DNA of 64,000 nucleotides from Warburgia ugandensis (taxonomy: Eukaryota; Streptophyta; Magnoliopsida; Canellales; Canellaceae), in the NCBI GenBank assembly GCA_035236585.1, contig CP141132.1, positions 27,301,445 to 27,365,444 of the forward strand. The letters run 5' to 3'. Every line of letters begins with the position of its first letter. The first letter of the stretch is position 1. A program made the translations under genes and the position numbers. The notes below the pieces were generated by a model. It made no database searches. It saw nothing but the letters and a program-made list of their open reading frames with translations, and had not been told where the DNA came from. This document shows positions 57,301 to 64,000 of this stretch, piece by piece.

Positions 57301-59139
57301 TTCACTCTTATTTGTGTCATAAAACTCTACTTTAATAATTAAATCTACTAATAAAATTTAACCATAAATGAATTATAACTTTAAAGCATAAAACTACATA
57401 ATTGAACAACCTAATGATAATGGGACAAGGTACTTAAGATTATACTAGAATGATTTTTAACTAATGTACTTTATCTAATAAACTCAAATTAAACTATCAT
57501 GGAACTAAGGTACCATCTCATACCATAGTCTAATCTAACAGCATGGTCCTAAGTTACAATTGCATGAAATCATACCAACATGGCCCTAAGTTACAATTCA
57601 TCATTCATGAATAATTTTACGGACATTGAAATGAAGTTATACTAAAATAATCTATCATGGATCCTATATTCATGAAGTAAATCAAATAAAATCAATGCAT
57701 AACTCAAGCTAACCCATTTCTCATTATTAAAGCTTTTACATATGATTCAACCATTAGATCTTAGGTCTTTCCCTTTTAAATCAAGGCTTTTAATTAATTT
57801 TAGGACTTTTACTCCATTAAGTTCCAAGATCATATTCCTTTATTTTTAGTCATATTTAATCCATGATTTCTATGGATTCCATCATAATATCATTCATTTA
57901 ATCCATTCCAAGGGTCTGATCATACTTGATCTTATTGATCAAGTGGGTCCCTTTGTATTTGTAGGGTTTTTCTACCATAAAGGGTAGATCCATCAATTTA
58001 TCTTAGATCTGTCCAAATCAATCATGGATATCACTTGATTTTCACATTATATCATTAGTATTTCAGATCCCCAAGATCTGGTCATCTCAGATCTTGAAGA
58101 TCATGAAAATTAGAAACTTAATTCTTGAAAATAGAAAGTTTTTGGAGTGTTTCTATCAATATTATGGTTTCAAAAGAAAATAAATGTTATAAGCTTTTCA
58201 TAGCTTCTTTTCGATCTCATTTTAAAGTTCAGATGATTCCATAATTGAACTATGAAGTTCATAGTCGTTTCTAGGGTCTAGATTTGATTTGGGCCTAGCG
58301 AAACGGGCGGCCTAGATTGATCGGGGTGGAATAGGCTAGTCGGGTGGAAGGGTCGGCGCACTCCCTTCATCGGGACGCAAGTGTGACACAATCCCCCGGG
58401 ACATGTGCTATCACGTGGTCATCCCATCTCACTATTGCGTTGTTGTGCGGTCGTCTGTGCGGCTTTTCACAGCTCGTCCTGGGATCCAATCCAATTTGGG
58501 TGATTAGATAGTTTGTTTTGGACTGTCCAATCAATCCCTTTACAATTAAGGGCTCAAAACTTAATAAAAATTCTTGAAATTTTTACCCTAGGGGTTTTGG
58601 ACCTTCTGGATTGATTGGATGGCTCAGATTTTTCATTTGATCCCTCCATCATCTAGAATTGAAGGGTTTTGGTCCTTACTTTATTTTTATAAATTTTAAC
58701 CTAAAACTAATTACAAAAAAATAAAAATTATGTTAAACAATATGAAATGAGTATAAGAAGTGGTTCCACCTACTTGATTAGAGAAACAACATAGTTTTGA
58801 AGCCCAATTTGAAATAAATACCTTTTGATGATATAATAGCCCGATAGTCCCTTGTTTTGTGATTATCTGTTGATTGCACCGTTGGATCTTCAAATTAATT
58901 TAGGAGTTTTGTAGATAAGTAGTCTAGGATTATATGGATGGTAGGATTTGTGAGATTCAATTTGAAACAGAGTGCCTAATTGAATTTAGGTTTCTTATTC
59001 CAATTAAAGTGAGGAGAGAGAAAGTGGAAGAAGGGAGATTTTTGGAATTTTTGGAAGGAATCTAGATCTGGTTATTTATAGTAAGCAAGATGATTTTGTG
59101 CGAATTTTAATGAACAATTTTGGAGGATTTTTGGAGGGG

Positions 59140-59147
59140 TATTTATA
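59140..59147 (-). promoter_or_regulatory. TATA-type signal of LTR copy 2
   Basis: TATAAATA on the minus strand. It lies about 570 bp from the LTR start at 59712, similar to the spacing in copy 1. Confidence 0.45.
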
Positions 59148-61196
59148 GGTGTCTTGCATTTTTCATAATTATATGTAATAATTATGTTTTAATTCTTTTA
59201 AATATTAAATTAACATTGGATCCTCCACTACCACCTCCTTCTCCACTAGTAGTTGATAGTGGTTTGACCACTCATTACATGTTTTCTAGGTATTGGATTC
59301 GTTTGTGGGTCCCACAGGGTGTGAAAGGACCATTTTGTCCTTTTATGGAGAAAAATCCATTTTATTCTCATGAACTTGGAATTGAGCGTACTTAGTGGCA
59401 TTCGAATCATATTTTCAAATACATTCTAAATATTGATGTCTTAGATCTCAGTTATGGGTAAAATTATCATTTTATCCTTTTATTCATAAAAATAAAGAAA
59501 ATTAGGAATTTTTCATTTAAACTAAGAATTGAACGTACTTAGTGTCATTTCGATTGGTTTTTCAAGTACATTCATAATTTCTAAGTTTTAAATCATGTTT
59601 TAATCTTTATAGAAAGAGAATTTCTAATAACCTAATATTCTAGCCTAGAATTTTTGAAAACTCAAACTTTATTGATTTTCTTAATCAATTTACAAAAATT
59701 GGGGTTATTACAAAGATTACACTAATGCCCAGGCCACAGTGTCGATTGAGGCTTTGAGCAACCTGCCCAATAGACTTCTCCTCCCACCCTCCCTCTTATC
59801 CTTCTCCAGCATGTGCACCATGGTTGAATGAAGGCTGTGCCGTAGCCCAAGATAGCGAACCATTGGAAACTCCTATCCTCCTCTCTCTTCTTTCCCTCTA
59901 ATGATGCATTATTCAAAAATCCCTTTATGTCTAGTGTGGTAGACTAGAGAAGATAACCAAAAACACGAGCTTTCCCTCTCTGATCTTACCTCCCCCTCCC
60001 CCGACGCAAGGAGTTTCCTTTCTGCTCTAATTTTCACAGCACCAATGACCTAGAAAATCCTTCTTCCCTTTTATTTTTTGTAGCACAGGTAACACCAAAA
60101 GGTAGGCATGCCTGGTTTGACCTCCAGCAATCCACTCAATCTGAACCTCACCTTCAACCTCCTCTTTTTCTTCTTTGCGAAGGTACAAAACCCTTGCTGT
60201 TGTAGTTGCCATGAGTAGGCCACCAGTATTGTCCCCTTCCCTGTTCCTCCTCCTGTGTAGACATCCCTCTTCCCCTACTCTCCTCTCCCTAAATGGGGTT
60301 CCCTCTAGTGCAGCTGGCTAGACATGTCGGTACGCATAGACTGGCTATGTAGACCTCTATCACCCCCTACCCTTATTTATCTTCCTCTGGCATGGCTTGA
60401 ACTTTCTAGCCAGCCAATGCTCTTGGACTACCCTATTTCCCCTTCACCTTCCATCTCCCTATCAATGATTGGGTTTGGGTGCTGACCATACTAGAGCCAC
60501 CACTAGCCACCACCATCTTCCCCCTTCCCACCCACTCTCTCTCTCTCTTGCTTGTTGTGTGAGCACAAGTTGGATCCACTATCCCTTAGAATTTGACTAC
60601 TTCTACTGCCCAATCTAGGAGGGATCTCGTAGATATAAGATAACCATCCTGATCCTTATGAGGTGGGGAGCATGACCCATCTTTCTATTTTATGATCAAA
60701 GAAGATTCAATAATTGATTGTGATCAAACCCTCGATCAAACATCAGATCTCTTGTTATATGACCGAGCCAACCATCCATAACAATCTGAACCATTCATTG
60801 TGAATCTCATGATGTGTAGATCAAGAACCATGCTAGAGATCTTCAATCTAGAGTAATGTTGAGGTGATATAACTTATCTTGATCAATAATTGAGAGCAAT
60901 CAAGGGTACATGTACAAAATTTGATCCAATTCAAGATTAGCACCATTAAAATAATTCATGAATATTACTTAATCAAATTTATTAACATATTCTTCAATAT
61001 GGGATGATTAGGTGTTGAATTATGGCTAGATTATTATGGATAACTTAGATTAAGCACCTTCACAATGATTAGTCAAAGATCCAATGACGTAGATAGTCAA
61101 ATATCACTCAAATTGACCTATACAAGCTAATATTATCATCCTAACCAATCAATTTCGTTGATTTGACTAAAATTAACTATAATTTAAGTAAGATTA

Positions 61197-62800
61197 TGAA
61201 TACAAAGCATCAAGGCTTATGAATATACACTTTCCACCTTATCCTAACTAATCTACTCCAGTACCAAACCTAACTGGTTTCTCCTAATCCTTACTATAGC
61301 AATGAAATGGAGGAATTTCCAACTCCATTTAAGAATTTTATGGTAGTCAATATACACTTTCCACCTTAGCATTAAAGACTACTATGCAATTAAGTTTCAA
61401 AGAATCAAATTGAAATGAGTGGTCCCCATGGTTGCCAAAGTGAGGAATAATATTGTCCATATCAAACATTAAATAATATTGCTCTTTCTCCCTTATATTT
61501 TCTCGCAATTGGTGGTCAAGTTGACGTTGCATATCCTAGATGGTTGTTCTTGTTTCTCTGGAGGTAGAGAAATGATGGGGCTTAAACCCATAGTATCTTC
61601 TAATGCATACACTAGAGTTGATTGATGTTGGGTTAGAACATCAATTGATTCTTCTTCTTGTTTTGTAGTCACAACTCGGGTTTCATGTGAACCTAAACTC
61701 TCACATGGTGAACCATCTATTAAAGGTTGTTGGTCAAAATTGGGTGCTTCTTCTCAAATTGAATTTTAGGAATTTTAAGGGGCCCTACTAGGGCTTGCCA
61801 TCCAGAAATGTCCATTAATTGTGCAGTATTCAATAGATCATTCACTTCATCAATGGATGTATCTTCATTGAAATCAGAAAAAAGAGCAACACATGCCTCG
61901 ACTGGACATGTGATGGAGGATTGCAAAGATGGTTGAAAACTTAGTGTCTCAGAAAGATCAAATGATATTTCCATATTGATATATGTATTAATGGGCTTCA
62001 CATTATCCTTAAATTGCTTAATTTCCTCAATTGTTTATGTAATTCATCTTCTCATTTAGTTGAGTCATTTCTATAATTCATGTCTCTTCTAATGATTGTT
62101 CCCTCTATTGTGAAGAAAACAACTAATACGGCTCATACTGTTGTGGCATTGGGGCACTGGGAAAGGGTTGAGCAGGGTAGAGCCATGATGGTTCTCCCTG
62201 ATATTCTGAGACCAAGATTGTTCATCAAGATGCCTAGCCCATCCATGATAGTTTATCTTAGCATAATAGTAATTGTTACATCATACAAGACAAACAAAGT
62301 CATATTATGTGTAGTATCTCTTTGGGTAATCGCTATGTCTATACCACTTCTAATAGAAAGTATCTATGTAATAAGATAATGACTTCCTCTTTAAACAACA
62401 AAGAAAGAGGAAAAGAAAATAATAAATAGTATAAAAGTGGTGGTTTTTTATACAATGGACGAGTACTTTTTTATGTGTATCCACTTGTTCTTGATAGTAT
62501 ACATTGTTAGTAGAGCTTAATGGGCAAGAAGTAGTGGGATATGTTGGGCTAGAATAGGTATAGTAATTTTCATATTGAGGTTGTTGAGATGACTTAGTAT
62601 GTGGAATAAAAGCATCTAACCTATTCAATGTACTATGAATCATATCCATTGTAGCATCTAATATATCAAATGTATTGAAGAGATTAGGAGTATCCCCTAC
62701 CTCGATCTCATACATATCCTCATAACTTAAGGGTCTAAGAGTGAAATAGTATAAAAGTGGTGGTTTTATATACAATGGATGAGTACTTTTTTTTATGTGA
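61197..62800 (-). pseudogene. Decayed 5' coding part of another retrotransposon (uncertain)
   Basis: Minus-strand frames at 62350-62775 (TPNLFNTFDILDATMDMIHS, NVYYQEQVDTHKK) and 61720-62001 (SFDLSETLSFQPSLQSSITC, EDTSIDEVNDLLNTAQLMDI) are polar and free of known domains. They follow, in minus-strand order, a leader that resembles that of the Athila-like element, which is where gag would begin. I infer a diverged gag N-terminal region or upstream frame. No gag core motif was found. Direct repeats occur at 62424-62478 and 62744-62799, and at 61222-61241 and 61349-61368. Confidence 0.35.
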
Positions 62801-64000
62801 ACCTAAGGAAAATTCTAACTATGTGATGCAACCTAACAAAATGCGATTTCTAAATCTAAATGCTGCCCAATAAATCCTAATGGTCCACTAATGAGCTATT
62901 TCAATATTCTTTGATAATTTGTATGGGAGTTGCTATTAGACCTAAATCTAGAGAGCTCCTCTTTTTATCCAAACTCGACTATTGCTTATCATTAAGTTTT
63001 GCTTTAAAGTGGTTAATATAATTCTCATGTAAGAAGATGTTTAGAACTCAATAAATGTTAGCAATAGGCATGGGAAAATCACTTGGATTTTACATACCCA
63101 CTATGACCATGATGCTCAGAAGCCACTGAAGTAATACTAGATCTACTCCAAAAAAGATTATATAAGCTCAAAACCCTAAGTCTCTTGCTACTTGATTTTA
63201 AATTATAATTTAAGGGTGGAGAATGCATGCATACAAAAATTTTGATTTGATTACCTAAGTGGGCTAAGGATCTAGTGATAAAATACAGTCCTTATCTTAT
63301 GAAGTTTCTTGTGGGGCCCTTACAATCAATGTGATCCATACACCATAAAGTGATATAGAAAGCAATAAACGTGTAATGCAATACAAGATAAAGTAAACTA
63401 ATGCCTATCTATATGATATGCTCTAAATATAAATAAAATTCACATAAAACATCTAAAACCTATTACTTTTTTTATTTTTAATAAAATCATTGTTCATTGC
63501 ATCAAATTGTTTACAACTTGGGTGAGCATTATACATTAGAGAATCAACCTAAAATTTGCATAAGAAGTGGATGCACCATCCAAGGTACAAAATAAGAAAA
63601 TAAACTTCATTCTTTAAGAAATCTAATGTCGCAAAGATATCATGCATGTGACACAAAAGAGAGAGTGTCAAAGTGAGATGGAATGAACTCAACAAGGGAG
63701 CAAAGATAGATCCAAAGTAAAGTAAAGAAGAAGATGAGCACTGGAAGGGAAACAAAGATGATTCAAGGCTACTATCTCTTAGCTATCACTACTATAGATA
63801 AGTGGCTTTGCATAAAGGAAAACTAGAACCATCTAAAGCAAAATCAACCAAGGAAACAACCTAGAACTATGTGCATGGAGCTACAAATCAAGAAAAGCAA
63901 CAAAACATTGAAGTAATCAATGAAAAACTAATCTAGAAGAGGTTAAAAAACCAAAGGAAAAAAGTTAGAATAATGAGATGTGGAACACCAAGAGAAGAAA
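62801..64000 (-). other. Leader-like DNA of a second Athila-type element
   Basis: About 62940-63330 on the minus strand matches the Athila-like leader at 5155-5560 (GTTCTAAACATCTTCTTACATG against GTCTAAACACCTCCTTACATG, then ATTAACC and AGTCGAGTTT). The rest to the end of the window shows nothing recognisable, and no LTR edge or primer site was found. Confidence 0.4.

Larger units (their letters stand above)
54984..59712 (-). mobile_element. Long LTR unit (probable solo LTR), copy 2, minus strand
   Basis: 4729 bp, collinear with 25158-32369. On the minus strand it begins TGTAATAACCCC at 59712 and ends GAGTAATCATA at 54984. Flanks GAGAC (54979-54983) and AAGAT (59713-59717) both align to GAGGT at the same place in LTR-b, so they are a decayed 5-bp target duplication. 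It carries a TATA-type signal at 59140-59147, paired hairpins at 55414-55465 and the shared module at 56920-57300. It has no gene or primer site. Confidence 0.7.
40373..61196 (+). mobile_element. Tandem LTR-internal-LTR-internal-LTR complex of a Tekay/Del-like element
   Basis: Three LTRs start at 40373, 45081 and 54525 with TGCAACACCCC, TGTAACACTCC and TGTAACACCCC. Two internal regions (43749-45080, 49423-54524) lie between them and end with the same words before a purine tract. A tRNA-Met-type primer site follows the first LTR. The internal end (TTTCAAGGACGAAATTTC) resembles the gag-pol end of chromoviruses such as Tekay/Del, but no coding domain remains. Later insertions are a CACTA, a SINE and the minus-strand LTR unit. 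The arrangement fits unequal recombination between LTRs of related copies. Confidence 0.75.
54525..61196 (+). repeat. LTR-c of the tandem complex, interrupted and truncated
   Basis: 54525-54983 and 59713-61196 together match LTR-b from its start to about 47060. LTR copy 2 is inserted between the two parts. Collinearity stops at about 61196, so roughly the last 2.3 kb of this LTR is missing. Confidence 0.7.

Noticed and set aside
54984..59712. Reading the minus-strand unit as a full LTR retrotransposon
   Set aside because: No internal pair of LTRs, primer site, purine tract or coding sequence was found; a solo LTR explains the ends and size better.

Overview
The window looks like intergenic DNA from the nuclear genome of a large-genome flowering plant. 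It is AT-rich and I recognise no intact host gene in it. Almost everything I can explain is transposable elements inserted into one another. The evidence is plant-type LTR retrotransposons with tRNA-Asp and tRNA-Met primer sites, CACTA (En/Spm) transposons with TNP2-type transposase, pieces of non-LTR elements and an Au-type SINE. Species cannot be told from the sequence.

Layout. 1-2507 and 11574-12867 look like parts of older LTR-type sequence; the left end carries an array of short hairpin repeats. It is split by a complete 9.06-kb Athila/Tat-like element (2513-11568, target duplication CCTAT) with 2.1-kb LTRs, a tRNA-Asp primer site and a gag frame broken only by stop codons, and no recognisable protease, reverse transcriptase or integrase. 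About 13.1-15.35 kb is a partial CACTA element with a transposase N-terminal fragment. It abuts a LINE endonuclease remnant (15.36-15.79 kb), and an RNase H-like remnant lies near 18.1 kb.

19467-37062 is a large, degenerate CACTA element (10.4 kb net). Its TNP2 pseudogene and a Ulp1-like protease pseudogene are both on the minus strand. It has hairpin arrays at both ends and a third array inside. A minus-strand LTR unit (25158-32369) is inserted in it, and that unit in turn carries a perfect solo LTR (26074-28704, target duplication GTCCC). 37066-40372 holds nothing I recognise.

40373-61196 is a tandem LTR-internal-LTR-internal-LTR complex of a Tekay/Del-like, gene-less retrotransposon. It contains a 1.88-kb non-autonomous CACTA (50353-52234), an Au SINE (53693-53875) and a second copy (54984-59712) of the minus-strand LTR unit seen at 25 kb. 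The last 2.8 kb looks like the leader and decayed 5' part of another element related to the Athila-like one, on the minus strand.

No pathway or defence system is visible. What deserves a second look is structural: a sequence module of about 400 bp shared by unrelated retrotransposons, hairpins whose stems change in a compensating way, LTRs ending in TA instead of CA, and recombination products in the nested elements. All similarity statements come from reading by eye; no alignment or database search was run.
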